Positions 54,012 through 64,000 of a stretch of 64,000 nt of DNA are shown here, piece by piece. Position numbers and translations under genes: made by a program. Source of the stretch: Oxynema aestuarii AP17 (GTDB taxonomy: Bacteria; Cyanobacteriota; Cyanobacteriia; Cyanobacteriales; Laspinemataceae); contig NZ_CP051167.1 of assembly GCF_012295525.1 (NCBI RefSeq), forward strand, positions 744,001 through 808,000, read 5' to 3'. The notes beneath the pieces are model-generated. The model had not been told where the DNA came from, made no database searches, and saw only the letters and a list, made by a program, of their open reading frames with translations. The number at the start of each line of letters is the position of its first letter. Position 1 is the first letter of the stretch.

Positions 54012-54611
54012 ATGAATTTATCGTTGTTTGAAAGTCTCGTCTGGACGGATTACCGACTCGCCGTTCTGTTTACTGTCTTCATTCCTTTAATTTTGCTGAT
54101 TTGGGCGTTCGTCCAGAAAGCCGACGCGATCGTACATTTGCTGACCATTTACTGGCGCGTGTCGAGCTTGTTGGCGATTACAGTCTATTTGATGATCGCC
54201 GCTTTACCGATTAGTTTTGTGGCGGCATTCTTCGCCCGTCTTTTAATTCCGATCGCCCTGTGGTTTTGGGTGGATCTCAACGAGGAAATTGACGATCGCG
54301 CGGAGTCGCCGTTAAAACTTTCATTTACCTCCTGGCGCTGGCTGATTACGATTTATAACGGGATCGGGACTTTAGTGCAAATTCCCTTTCTGCGTTGCGC
54401 CTTGATGAGCAAACAAGATGTTTTACAAGATTCCTACTGTCGGGTTTGGTTGGCACCGCCGTGGGGATATAAGGAGTATTTCCACGCCAATTCGACGCCG
54501 GGATTTCTCGGATTTCTCGGAATTGTGGCTTTGCTGTTTTATGTCGGCTGTTTGAGTTACTTTATCTTGGTGCGCCTCAACCGCCAAGGACGTTCGGCGA
54601 CGGGTCACTAA
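54012..54611 (+). CDS. Conserved cyanobacterial membrane protein (DUF3177-like)
   Basis: About 199 residues from ATG 54012 (MNLSLFESLVWTDYRLAVLF). Four to five membrane helices alternate with the polar stretch FWVDLNEEIDDRAESPLKLS. Three or four cysteines are present, including CRVWLAPPW. It matches a small integral-membrane family I recall as DUF3177, restricted to cyanobacteria and without known function. It lies between cp12 and another conserved small gene on the same strand, which may be co-transcribed. Confidence 0.75.
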   Translation: MNLSLFESLVWTDYRLAVLFTVFIPLILLIWAFVQKADAIVHLLTIYWRVSSLLAITVYLMIAALPISFVAAFFARLLIPIALWFWVDLNEEIDDRAESPLKLSFTSWRWLITIYNGIGTLVQIPFLRCALMSKQDVLQDSYCRVWLAPPWGYKEYFHANSTPGFLGFLGIVALLFYVGCLSYFILVRLNRQGRSATGH

Positions 54612-54657
54612 ATGGCTTGGATCTTTGAGAATGGAGATGGCCAGGAGAATTAAATTG

Positions 54658-54963
54658 ATGAGTTCTTCATCTTCTATCGGTACTCGCTTGGAGCAATACA
54701 CCCTCAAACGACCCCAGGAAGTTTTGATCGTCGAGGCAGAAATTGACGGGGAAGGCGATCGCGTGGCCATTTTTAAAGGATTTTCCAGTTCGCTGATGCG
54801 CGCCACGGCGTTCGATCCGGATATCCCCGTCTTACCGGACGGGGCGATCGTCCAACGGATCGATCGCCTCCGAGGGCCGTTCGATCCCGACAATCCGCAA
54901 TATATCGAACAAAATTTGACCTGGGAACAGATGGCGAAGTTATTGGAGGAATTGGGGGTTTGA
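54658..54963 (+). CDS. Conserved cyanobacterial/plastid-type small protein (DUF7734-like)
   Basis: About 101 residues from ATG 54658, with AGGAG 10-14 bases upstream. The sequence (SIGTRLEQYTLKRPQEVLIV, VAIFKGFSSSLMRATAFDPD, LPDGAIVQRIDRLRGPFDP) forms a compact beta-rich domain of a family I recall as DUF7734, name unverified. No catalytic motif is seen. It starts 46 bp after the DUF3177-like gene and ends before a strong terminator. Confidence 0.7.
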   Translation: MSSSSSIGTRLEQYTLKRPQEVLIVEAEIDGEGDRVAIFKGFSSSLMRATAFDPDIPVLPDGAIVQRIDRLRGPFDPDNPQYIEQNLTWEQMAKLLEELGV

Positions 54964-55046
54964 GGATTTTAGATTCTAGATTCTAGAGTCCCCATCATTC
55001 CGTGCGCTTCTATCACATTTTAAAATTTTTGTCAACACCCACAACC

Positions 55047-55084
55047 AAAAAGTACGAGAAATCTGGCGATCTCTCGTACTTTTT
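55047..55084. terminator. Bidirectional rho-independent terminator
   Basis: A 13-bp perfect stem AAAAAGTACGAGA / TCTCGTACTTTTT encloses a 12-base loop. Flanking A- and T-runs allow termination in both directions, between the DUF7734-like gene and atpC. Confidence 0.85.
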
Positions 55085-55119
55085 GTAATGAATGTGGATG
55101 AAGAAAGCCCAGTAAAGAC

Positions 55120-55527
55120 TTAAACCATGCCGCCTGCGGCCTGGAAACGGGCGCGGGCGCGCTTTAAGCCTTGCTTAGCTTGGATTTGCTCTTGACGGTT
55201 AGCCGTAGCGGCCTTTTCCAAGCGCTGTTGGGCTTCCGTGTAAGCTTGGCGGGCTTGTTCGAGTTCGATCGCCTCACCCGTTTCGGCACTGTTGACCAGG
55301 ATAGTCAGCTCGTTTTCCTCAACTTCGGCGAAGCCACCCATCAGGGCGATCGAAACCCAATCTTTCTGCTCCCGAACGCGCATCACGCCGATATCGAGAG
55401 CCGTCAGCAGGGGAGCGTGACCGCTCAAGATGCCGAGTTGACCCGTGGTACTCGGCAGGATCACTTCCTCAGCTTTCGCATCCCAGACCGTTTTGTCTGG
55501 AGAAATCACGCGAACGGTTAATGACAT
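55120..55527 (-). CDS. atpC: ATP synthase epsilon subunit
   Basis: 135 residues of F1 epsilon. The N-terminal beta-sandwich starts [20 protein letters not shown] and includes [15 protein letters not shown]; the C-terminal helical pair starts about residue 88 ([20 protein letters not shown]). It couples gamma rotation and inhibits ATP hydrolysis. In cyanobacteria the beta and epsilon genes form a two-gene operon separate from the other subunits, as seen here 133 bp after atpD. Confidence 0.97.
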   Translation of the reverse strand: MSLTVRVISPDKTVWDAKAEEVILPSTTGQLGILSGHAPLLTALDIGVMRVREQKDWVSIALMGGFAEVEENELTILVNSAETGEAIELEQARQAYTEAQQRLEKAATANRQEQIQAKQGLKRARARFQAAGGMV

Positions 55528-55660
55528 ATCTCAGTTTTCCGCTATAGTCGATTTTCGCTCGGGGAAAGAAGAAACGGCGATCGCGCGCCGAATTTCGACG
55601 GGGAGAGCCAGGGGGATCCACCCGCCTGACTCTTCCGAGGGCGATCGCGCGTCCAGCACT

Positions 55661-57136
<1,476 letters not shown>

Positions 57137-57298
57137 TCAGCTATATGCAATCCGAGCGGATATCTGACCAGAACATAAAAATTGCCATCTTTAAGGTTAT
57201 CACCGATAGGGATCGCCGTGAACTTCTCAAATTCTTTAAAGGGGTTAATCCGGAATCGGGCGGTTGCAATCGGCTGATTCCGGCGGGGAAAGAAGCGG

Positions 57299-59527
57299 CT
57301 ATTTCAAGTAAATCAATAGATTCAAGCCGGGAATGGTGCGAGAAAGGGTCCATAACAACAAGGTGATGTAAAGGAGACCCAAACTCCACTGATACCAAAC
57401 CAAGCCGGAGATTAAGCCGGGGAGGTGTTCGTCGCGCACGCGGATGTCGTTAAAGCCGAATTTGAGCAGGTTGTTGAGGCTGAAATCGTAGTAATTGAGC
57501 CAGTTCCAGCGACGGTCCCAGAGAATGGGCAGGTGACGATCGCGGAAAAAGCCAAATCGGGGCATCACGGGTAAGCGTCCGATGGTCAGGCGCAGTTGTC
57601 GCATTCCGCCGTCTTCGACGAAATAACTGCGATCCATCGGGTCGTGGGCTCGTTGTCGGTAAAGGGTGACGGTGAGGACGGCGGGAACGGGAATCGTCAG
57701 AGTGGCGAGACAGATTAAGGTCAGCCAGGGATGGTGTCCGGTGCGGAAGATGGCGAGAATCCCCATTCCGGCGAGGACGGCGAAACTACCTGCCATCCAA
57801 GCGGTTTCGAGGCGAGTGGGGATGACGGGTTTGGGGACGTGGGGGCGGTAGCGATCGACGAACCAAAAGAGTAGGCTAAAGTAGGCGATCGCCACGAGTC
57901 CGACGCCAAAGGCGAGTCCGAAACTGGTTCCGTAGCGACTCAACAGCAGCAAGACGCTCAAGCCGCACCAGGTGAGAGCCGTTCGCAGCCACGCCCCGAG
58001 GGAAAGGGCTTCGGCGGCGATCGCGCGATCGCGCACTTTGATGTAAGTGGCTAGATCGATCGCTTTGAGGGTTAGTAATTCGCTTAAATTGCCGAAAATC
58101 CGCTCTTGTCGTTCTCGGTCGATCTCTTCGGCTTGCGATCGCGAAAATCCTATTTCAATGAGTTGGCGGATCGAGGCAGTATTGACATTGACCCCGAGCA
58201 GTTTTTGCCGCAAGTTGCGATCGCGCAACGATTGACTCATGTAGTCGATTTGATTGGCGTCGGCAATTTGTTCTTGTTGACGAAAGTTATGGATCAATTG
58301 CCGCAATAAAGTTTCGTTGCCTTGCAAGTTGGGAATTGCTAACACTCGGCCAATTTGTCCCGGATCTCCGGTGATTTTTGCTTCTTCGGAATCGAAAGAG
58401 AATCCGGCTAAATTAATATAAGCGCCTCGGGCGAAAACGCTATCGCTAAAGGCGAGGCGATCCATAATTCTCGCCCCGCGCAAGTTGACCGATTGGCTAA
58501 ATCGCGCTTCGCGGAAACTGGCGAGTTTGTTAAAGAAAATATCGGTTAAAAATAAAGATTTTTCAAATTTTCCTCGGTTAAATAAGGCGCGATCGTCCCA
58601 TTGGGATTGGCTAAAATCCGCATTGCCTCGCCAGTGCGATCGTCCGAAGTCTCCCAGTTGAAAAAAGTGGGCGCGATCGAAGTTGGCGGACTCTTCAAAG
58701 TGAACCCCTTGAAAGTTAACGACGCCTTTAAATTGAACGGAATCGAATTTCGCTTTTTCAAAAAAGATACTCCCGCGAAAGCGAGCTTGTTGTTTGAAGA
58801 CGGTTCCGCCAAAAATTGCCGCTTCGCTGAAACGAGTTTGCGACCAGTCCGCCTCTTCGTCGAATTGCGCCCCCGTGGCTTCGAGGCGATCGAGAAAGAA
58901 GGTATTGTTAAATTGAGTCGCCCCTTCAAAATGGGTTCCGACGAGTTTGAGCGGTTGGCGAAAAACGGCAATTTGAGCTTGTTCGAGGGGGGTGCTGACG
59001 AGGGAGCGCGAGAGTTGGCTGAGTTGGGACAAACGGCGACGATCGCGCGCTAATTGTTCCCGTTCGCGATCGTCGAACAATCCGGCGAGGGCATTGCCAT
59101 ATAAAGGGGTTCTCAAGCCCAATTCCCGGGCGATCAATGGGCCGCGAATCAAGGAATCGGATAAGTCTAAACCGAGGGGCATTCCGGTTGGATTGAGGGC
59201 GGTTTGTAAGCTTTCGTAAAAGCGATCGCGAAATTCGCCGTTTTCCGGTCTCAAGTCGATCGTTAAGTGAGTGAGATCTATTGTGCAAGATCCGTCTCTG
59301 GTAACGGGGGAGGCGATCGCCGCTTGCAAGCGCTCTACGGTCAGGAGGGTGCGATCGCCCGTACTGCCTCCATTGCCGAGGGTTGACGCCTCAACCCGGG
59401 CGACAAACAGGCAGCAAAACAGGGCGATCGCCAGACAGGCGATCGAGATTATTTTTATACTTCTACGCCCAAACACGATCCTTTGTTCCGTTCCCCGACG
59501 CGAGCCGACCGTGGCGAATCGCCGCAT
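57299..59527 (-). CDS. Pentapeptide-repeat, HhH and membrane-domain fusion protein
   Basis: 742 residues. An N-terminal hydrophobic segment (IISIACLAIALFCCLFVA) is a signal or anchor. About residues 205-385 contain pentapeptide repeats (A(D/N)FxxxxF type, e.g. VNFQGVHFEESANFDRAHF). About 450-510 is a ComEA-like helix-hairpin-helix (VNVNTASIRQLIEIGFSRSQ). About 520-640 has four membrane helices, and the C-terminal hundred residues are soluble with one more helix (LGLLYITLLLWTL). The start codon abuts the preceding gene's stop (TAA-ATG), so the two are translationally coupled. No function is established for the combination. Confidence 0.75.
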   Translation of the reverse strand: MRRFATVGSRRGTEQRIVFGRRSIKIISIACLAIALFCCLFVARVEASTLGNGGSTGDRTLLTVERLQAAIASPVTRDGSCTIDLTHLTIDLRPENGEFRDRFYESLQTALNPTGMPLGLDLSDSLIRGPLIARELGLRTPLYGNALAGLFDDREREQLARDRRRLSQLSQLSRSLVSTPLEQAQIAVFRQPLKLVGTHFEGATQFNNTFFLDRLEATGAQFDEEADWSQTRFSEAAIFGGTVFKQQARFRGSIFFEKAKFDSVQFKGVVNFQGVHFEESANFDRAHFFQLGDFGRSHWRGNADFSQSQWDDRALFNRGKFEKSLFLTDIFFNKLASFREARFSQSVNLRGARIMDRLAFSDSVFARGAYINLAGFSFDSEEAKITGDPGQIGRVLAIPNLQGNETLLRQLIHNFRQQEQIADANQIDYMSQSLRDRNLRQKLLGVNVNTASIRQLIEIGFSRSQAEEIDRERQERIFGNLSELLTLKAIDLATYIKVRDRAIAAEALSLGAWLRTALTWCGLSVLLLLSRYGTSFGLAFGVGLVAIAYFSLLFWFVDRYRPHVPKPVIPTRLETAWMAGSFAVLAGMGILAIFRTGHHPWLTLICLATLTIPVPAVLTVTLYRQRAHDPMDRSYFVEDGGMRQLRLTIGRLPVMPRFGFFRDRHLPILWDRRWNWLNYYDFSLNNLLKFGFNDIRVRDEHLPGLISGLVWYQWSLGLLYITLLLWTLSRTIPGLNLLIYLK

Positions 59528-60529
59528 TTAGCCCATCGTCAGGGCAATTTTGCCCGTCATCGAACCCGTTTCTAAAAGGCGATGGGCGGCGGCAGCTTCT
59601 TCTAGGGGGAAAGTGTGCGAAAGCTGGATTTGCAAGCGGTTTTCGTCAAATAAACGGGCGCATTGGCTCAAAATCTTCGCCTGATCCCGTTGGGCGTCGA
59701 GCAGTCCTTCCATCATCGGCGTCAACATCAGTTCGAGGCTGATGCGTAAATTCCGCAATCTCGCGGTTTTCAAGCTGCCGAATTCCGGTTTCGGTTCGAG
59801 AATCGTGACTAAATCCCCGTAAACTTTAACGGCGGGGGCGGTTTTAAAAAAGGTGTCGTCGCCGACGGTATCGAAAGCGACGTCTACCCCTTCGCCACCG
59901 GTCCATTCCATCACCGCCTCGACAAAATCGCGTTCTTTATACAAAATTGGCACGGTGGCGCCGAGTTGGCGGACGAATTCGGCTTTTTCCGGAGAACCGA
60001 CCGTGGTCGCGACTTCGGCCCCTTGCAGGCGCGCTAATTGGATGGCGACGTGGCCGACGCCCCCGGCCCCGGCGTGGATTAAAACGCGCTGTCCCGCTTG
60101 CAGTTGGGCGCGATCGTACAACGACTCCCAGGCCGTAATCAAGACCAAGGGGGCGGCGGCGGCTTCGGCGAAGGACAGGGAGGCGGGTTTTTTGGCGAGG
60201 GACCATTCCTCCACCACCGCATATTCGGCATAATTGCCCCGAGGACCGCCCAAACCACCTTTGCAGAAATAAACCTCGTCGCCGGGTTTGAACTGCTGCA
60301 CGCCACTGCCGACGGCTTCGACGACTCCGGCGCCGTCGCAACCGAGGATGGCGGGGCTGCGGTCCGGGTAGAAGTTGCCCCGGGAACGGAGTTTGGTATC
60401 GATGGGGTTGACTCCAGCCGCGTGCAAGCGCACGAGGACGTCGGCGTTGTTCTCGACTTTGGGCATGGGGACGTCTCGGACTTCGAGGACGTCTGGGGTT
60501 CCGGCAGCGCTCATGACGACTGCTTTCAT
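59528..60529 (-). CDS. Zinc-independent quinone oxidoreductase (MDR family)
   Basis: 333 residues of the medium-chain dehydrogenase/reductase fold. The NADPH-binding motif is HAGAGGVGHVAIQLARLQGA, and PILGCDGAGVVEAVGSGV and HAAGVNPIDTKLRSR are typical of quinone oxidoreductase/enoyl-reductase members. Structural zinc cysteines are absent. It reduces quinones or activated alkenes; the true substrate is unknown. Upstream partner of the pentapeptide/HhH gene, with stop and start codons abutting. Confidence 0.9.
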   Translation of the reverse strand: MKAVVMSAAGTPDVLEVRDVPMPKVENNADVLVRLHAAGVNPIDTKLRSRGNFYPDRSPAILGCDGAGVVEAVGSGVQQFKPGDEVYFCKGGLGGPRGNYAEYAVVEEWSLAKKPASLSFAEAAAAPLVLITAWESLYDRAQLQAGQRVLIHAGAGGVGHVAIQLARLQGAEVATTVGSPEKAEFVRQLGATVPILYKERDFVEAVMEWTGGEGVDVAFDTVGDDTFFKTAPAVKVYGDLVTILEPKPEFGSLKTARLRNLRISLELMLTPMMEGLLDAQRDQAKILSQCARLFDENRLQIQLSHTFPLEEAAAAHRLLETGSMTGKIALTMG

Positions 60530-60632
60530 GTTGTAGCCTCTAATTCAACCGCTTTTTAACAGCTCATGCTACAGGAAAGGCGATCGCGATCGCGCCGACT
60601 TGCAGTGAAAAGGTACATTCTGCTCAAACAGC

Positions 60633-61946
60633 TCAACCGCCCCACAAGAGTTCGTTGCGGCTGGCATCGCCTATATTCAGGGATTTGAGGCGATCGCGGC
60701 GGGCGCGGTTGAGGGCGGAGGGAGGCAGTAAGGAAGTTTGCCAATCTTGCAGTAATTGATTGAGCAAGCGGTCTTGTTCTTCGCGGAAGGTCAGCACGTA
60801 GTCGCCGCCGCCATTGATGACGGCGAACCAGACTTGTCCTTTATCTTTCGTCGGCAAGACTCCGGCGAGGGCGCTGACGTCCCACAAGGTGCCTGTTTTG
60901 ACGATCGCCCCCTGGGGAATGTTGCGGTAGTCCATCGTGCCGCCATCGCGTCCGGCGACGGGGAATACGTCGCTCAAATTGAGGGAGTGGGGTTGGATAT
61001 AGCGATCGATCGCCATAAATAGGGCGACGGCAGCCCGGGGGGAAATTTGGTTCTCCTGTCCCAAGCCGGAACCGTTAATCAGTTGGATTTCGGCGAGGGG
61101 AACTCCGGCGGCGCGGGCGGCCAAAGTTCTCACTTTTTGGGCGCCGCCGAGGGCATCGGCGAGCATTTGTGCCATCTGGTTGTTACTGTAGATGTTCATT
61201 TGTTTCAACAGTGCGACCAGGGGCAGGGATTGGTGACGGATCGCCAATTTGGCGGTTTTAACCGGATCGCTTTGGAGGCGGACGGTTCCGGAGATCGCCA
61301 CTTGGGGTTTGGGAGTTCCCGGGGCCATCTTCCAGTAATATTCCTCGATTTCGCGAGACCACTGGCTCGAATCGAGAGCCTGTTTCAACTGTCGGCCACT
61401 GCTGGCGCGATCGCCATCGAAATTCATCACGAAAGAGCCGGAAATGATTAAATTGCCCGTAACCCGACGAATGCCGAGTTGATTGAGGGCATTACCGAGG
61501 GCGATCGCCTCTTCCCACACGAAAAAGGGGTCGTTGCTGCCTTCGACGATCAAATCCCCTTGTAAAACGCCATTGGCGATCGATCCGGCAGTCTTGATGC
61601 GGGTTTCAAATTGATGGTCTATTCCCCACACAAGTAAGGAGGCTAAAGAGGTCGCCACTTTGGTAATCGAGGCGGCGGGACGGGGAATGGTGCCTTGATT
61701 GTCGGCGAGCAGTTGATAGTCGGACTGAATCCAAATGCCTTGGGCATTGGCAGACATCCCTCCGGCTGTCAATCCTTGTAAGTATTGTTGCAAGCGTCGT
61801 TCGGCGATCGCGTCCCCCTCCTTCCCGAAGACCAATCCGGGAATTGGCGGACCGACCAACAATTCGATCGCCTCCTGCGCAGAGGGTTCCACCCCCGCCA
61901 TCTCCAACCACACCGAAACCAAACCCGTCGTCAATAACTCCAACAT
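60633..61946 (-). CDS. dacB: D-alanyl-D-alanine carboxypeptidase/endopeptidase, PBP4 (DacB/S13) family
   Basis: 437 residues. The penicillin-binding motifs are ASITK (SxxK), YSNN (SxN) and VKTGT (KTG), in PBP4 order with the inserted domain between the first two (about residues 135-255). The enzyme trims or hydrolyses peptidoglycan cross-links in the periplasm. The N-terminus (MLELLTTGLVSVWLEMAGVE) is only mildly hydrophobic, so the export signal is not obvious; an upstream alternative start is possible but not seen. Convergence with no neighbour on its strand in an operon. Confidence 0.88.
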   Translation of the reverse strand: MLELLTTGLVSVWLEMAGVEPSAQEAIELLVGPPIPGLVFGKEGDAIAERRLQQYLQGLTAGGMSANAQGIWIQSDYQLLADNQGTIPRPAASITKVATSLASLLVWGIDHQFETRIKTAGSIANGVLQGDLIVEGSNDPFFVWEEAIALGNALNQLGIRRVTGNLIISGSFVMNFDGDRASSGRQLKQALDSSQWSREIEEYYWKMAPGTPKPQVAISGTVRLQSDPVKTAKLAIRHQSLPLVALLKQMNIYSNNQMAQMLADALGGAQKVRTLAARAAGVPLAEIQLINGSGLGQENQISPRAAVALFMAIDRYIQPHSLNLSDVFPVAGRDGGTMDYRNIPQGAIVKTGTLWDVSALAGVLPTKDKGQVWFAVINGGGDYVLTFREEQDRLLNQLLQDWQTSLLPPSALNRARRDRLKSLNIGDASRNELLWGG

Positions 61947-62192
61947 CGTTTAACTTCTGTCGTTTCTACTCGGCCACATCACCCTGTCTACGTCGAGATC
62001 CCGACGCCACCCGTAGAAGGCGCGGGGAATGGCTCAATTATGCCGCTTGGGGGTTGTCTTTGCCGATTTTAGACGGGAAACGAACGGGCGATCGCCGTTT
62101 TTCGATCTCGACGGCGATCGGATTTGTCGGGGGATTGATGTTTGCGTCGAACCCTTCTGGTAGAATCTTTAAGGTTTCTATGACTTTGATCG

Positions 62193-63260
62193 ATGGGATC
62201 GACTCGCGCACGGATCGCAATAGATGCTATGGGTGGGGATAATGCCCCTGCCGAAATTGTTGCTGGAGCGCTCAAAGCTCGCCAAGAGTTAGGGGTGGAG
62301 GTTCTACTCGTCGGCCATGCCGACCAGATAAAAGCCTCCCTCGCGCAACGAAAAGATGTGGATATTTCCCACTTGGACGGTGTGGAAATTGTCTCGGCTG
62401 AAGAAGTCATCGAGATGCACGAGGAGCCACTGACCGCCCTCAAACGCAAGCGTAAAGCTTCGATTCGGGTGGCAATGGATCTGGTGAAGGAAAATCGCGC
62501 CGAGGCGGTGGTGTCGGCGGGTCATTCCGGTGCGGCGATGGCGGCGGCTTTGCTGCGGTTGGGACGTTTACCCGGAATCGATCGCCCGGCGATCGGCGCC
62601 GTGTTTCCGACGATTAACCCGAATAAACGAGTGTTAATCCTCGACGTGGGCGCCAATGTCGATTGTCGTCCCAAGTTTCTCGAACAATTCGCCGTCATGG
62701 GAGCGATTTATAGCGAATACGTCCTCGGGGTCGCTCAGCCAAAAATCGGTTTGCTCAATATTGGGGAAGAACCCTCGAAAGGCAACGATTTGGCGGTTCG
62801 CACCCATCAAATGCTCGCCGAAAATTCGTTTATTTCGTTTATCGGCAATGCGGAAGGGCGCGATGTCCTTTCGGGGAATTTTGACGTGATCGTTTGCGAT
62901 GGCTTTGTCGGCAATGTCTTGTTGAAGTTTGCCGAAGCGGTCGGCGAGATCGTCTTGCAAACGCTCAAAGAGGAGTTACTCGGACAGGGATGGCTCGGCA
63001 AACTCGGTACCAAGTTGGTCGAACCGAGTTTGCGACGCTTCAAGCAACGGGTGGATCACGTCGAACACGGCGGCGGTTTGTTACTGGGTGTGGCTGGGGT
63101 TTGTATCATCAGTCACGGCAGTTCCCAAGCGCAGAGTATTTTTAATGCGATTCGCTTGGCGAAAGAGGCGATCGATTGCGAAGTTTTAGAGAGAATTAAA
63201 TCGCAATATCCCGAAAGCACTCAGCAATCGCCCGTTTCTCAACCCTCGGCGGAAAGCTGA
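62193..63260 (+). CDS. plsX: Phosphate acyltransferase PlsX
   Basis: 355 residues, normal length. It makes acyl-phosphate from acyl-ACP for phosphatidic acid synthesis. Family motifs are IAIDAMGGDNAPAEIVAGA, VSAGHSGAAMAAALLRLGR, LDVGANVDCRPKFL, IGNAEGRDVL and CDGFVGNVLLKFAE. ATG 62193 begins the family-typical N-terminus. A TAGAAT hexamer at 62159 could be part of its promoter, although the -35 spacing is not good. fabH follows 81 bp downstream, the conserved fatty-acid/phospholipid operon order. Confidence 0.96.
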   Translation: MGSTRARIAIDAMGGDNAPAEIVAGALKARQELGVEVLLVGHADQIKASLAQRKDVDISHLDGVEIVSAEEVIEMHEEPLTALKRKRKASIRVAMDLVKENRAEAVVSAGHSGAAMAAALLRLGRLPGIDRPAIGAVFPTINPNKRVLILDVGANVDCRPKFLEQFAVMGAIYSEYVLGVAQPKIGLLNIGEEPSKGNDLAVRTHQMLAENSFISFIGNAEGRDVLSGNFDVIVCDGFVGNVLLKFAEAVGEIVLQTLKEELLGQGWLGKLGTKLVEPSLRRFKQRVDHVEHGGGLLLGVAGVCIISHGSSQAQSIFNAIRLAKEAIDCEVLERIKSQYPESTQQSPVSQPSAES

Positions 63261-63341
63261 AGGCGCACGAGGGGCGATCGCGGCCAACTTTGAGGAGTAT
63301 CGTGGCGGAATCGGAACCCGAGCAAGCGACGGAGACAGCTA

Positions 63342-64000
63342 ATGAAAGAATTAGGGGCAGGCATTGCTATTACTGGGAGCGGTTCGGCAACCCCCAGTGC
63401 TTCCCTCGATAATGATACGTTAAGCCAACTGGTGGAGACTTCCGACGAGTGGATCGCCACCCGCACGGGCATTCGCCAACGGCGCCTGGCCAAGGCGGGA
63501 GAATCCCTTACAGAGTTGGCTACTCGCGCCGCACGAGGGGCGATCGCCATGTCCGGGATCGAGGTCGAGGATCTCGATTTGATCGTGCTGGCGACTTCGA
63601 CGGCGGATGACTTGTTCGGCAGTGCCAGCGCCATCCAAGCGCAACTCGGGGCGCGGCGGGCCGTGGCGTTCGACTTGACGGCGGCCTGTTCTGGCTTTGT
63701 CTTCGGTTTGGCGACGGTGGCACAGTTCGTGCGCACCGGGGTCTATCGCAACGTGTTGTTAATCGGCGCCGATATCCTCTCCCGTTGGGTGGATTGGAAC
63801 GATCGCCGCACCTGCGTCCTGTTCGGCGACGGCGCCGGGGCGGTGGTCGTGCAGGCTTCGACCACGGGCGATCGCCTCTTGAGTTTCGAGCTGTGCAGCG
63901 ACGGCAGTCTCAACAACTGTCTCCAACTGCCCTACCGCACTCAGCCCCAATCCCTCGTCGGCGCGATCGAAGTCGGCCAAGGGGATTACGGCACGATCGC
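63342..64000 (+). CDS. fabH: Beta-ketoacyl-ACP synthase III (partial, cut by window end)
   Basis: From ATG 63342 the frame is open to the window end, about 219 residues. It starts MKELGAGIAITGSGSATPSA and contains TSDEWIATRTGIRQRR and the catalytic cysteine in LTAACSGFVFGLA; DGAGAVVVQA is the conserved glycine loop. It starts fatty acid elongation by condensing acetyl-CoA with malonyl-ACP. The His and Asn of the catalytic triad lie beyond the edge. It follows plsX in the usual order. Confidence 0.95.
   Translation, partial: MKELGAGIAITGSGSATPSASLDNDTLSQLVETSDEWIATRTGIRQRRLAKAGESLTELATRAARGAIAMSGIEVEDLDLIVLATSTADDLFGSASAIQAQLGARRAVAFDLTAACSGFVFGLATVAQFVRTGVYRNVLLIGADILSRWVDWNDRRTCVLFGDGAGAVVVQASTTGDRLLSFELCSDGSLNNCLQLPYRTQPQSLVGAIEVGQGDYGTI

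Overview
The window is cyanobacterial chromosomal DNA. The HIP1 octamer GCGATCGC and its core occur throughout, and the gene set includes cp12, the separate beta/epsilon ATP synthase gene pair (atpD-atpC), FIST and GAF sensor proteins, a CruA-type lycopene cyclase and several cyanobacteria-only hypothetical families. Heptanucleotide tandem repeats (ATCTAAA type) and C-rich dispersed palindromes between genes fit a larger-genome, probably filamentous, non-heterocystous cyanobacterium. That level of identification is inference. I saw no tRNA, rRNA or CRISPR array.

Layout. 0.2-4.2 kb: an RCK-type potassium channel, a ferredoxin/metallo-beta-lactamase fusion and an LPG-synthase-like membrane protein. 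4.3-11.4 kb: three consecutive large, probably extracellular proteins (a PhoD phosphatase and a PAF-acetylhydrolase-like lipase, both with N-terminal NPDVA-type repeats, then a CAP + RTX protein). 11.6-12.8 kb: a divergent NusA paralogue whose KH loops look inactive. 12.8-14.6 kb: an apparently intact IS607 element preceded by a perfect 40-bp palindrome. 14.6-18.7 kb: an OmpA-like protein, fmt, a small conserved gene and a broken tnpB. 19.3-28.2 kb: a signalling cluster of one CheY-like regulator and three large histidine kinases. 29-35 kb: an acetyltransferase, an EamA exporter and a TRAP transporter split over two strands. 35.3-41.7 kb: the cyclase, then a CNB-AAA+-polyferredoxin fusion beside cysteine synthase. 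41.9-47 kb: a coiled-coil protein carrying dispersed repeats inside its frame, then two decayed IS607 elements in tandem. 47-53 kb: a phosphoesterase, a two-gene outer-membrane/secreted pair and a FIST protein. 53.5-57.1 kb: cp12, two conserved small genes, and atpC/atpD. 57.3-64 kb: a pentapeptide-repeat/HhH membrane protein coupled to a quinone oxidoreductase, a PBP4-type carboxypeptidase, and plsX-fabH (fabH runs off the window).

How they fit together. Housekeeping parts are clear: ATP synthase, Calvin-cycle regulation by CP12, initiator-tRNA formylation, and fatty acid/phospholipid initiation by PlsX and FabH. The accessory parts are of most interest: the repeat-headed extracellular enzymes, the NusA paralogue, the redox/nucleotide sensor fusion next to cysK, the barrel/secreted protein pair, and the mobile elements, which show palindrome insertions, frameshifts and nonsense changes that can be read directly from the bases.
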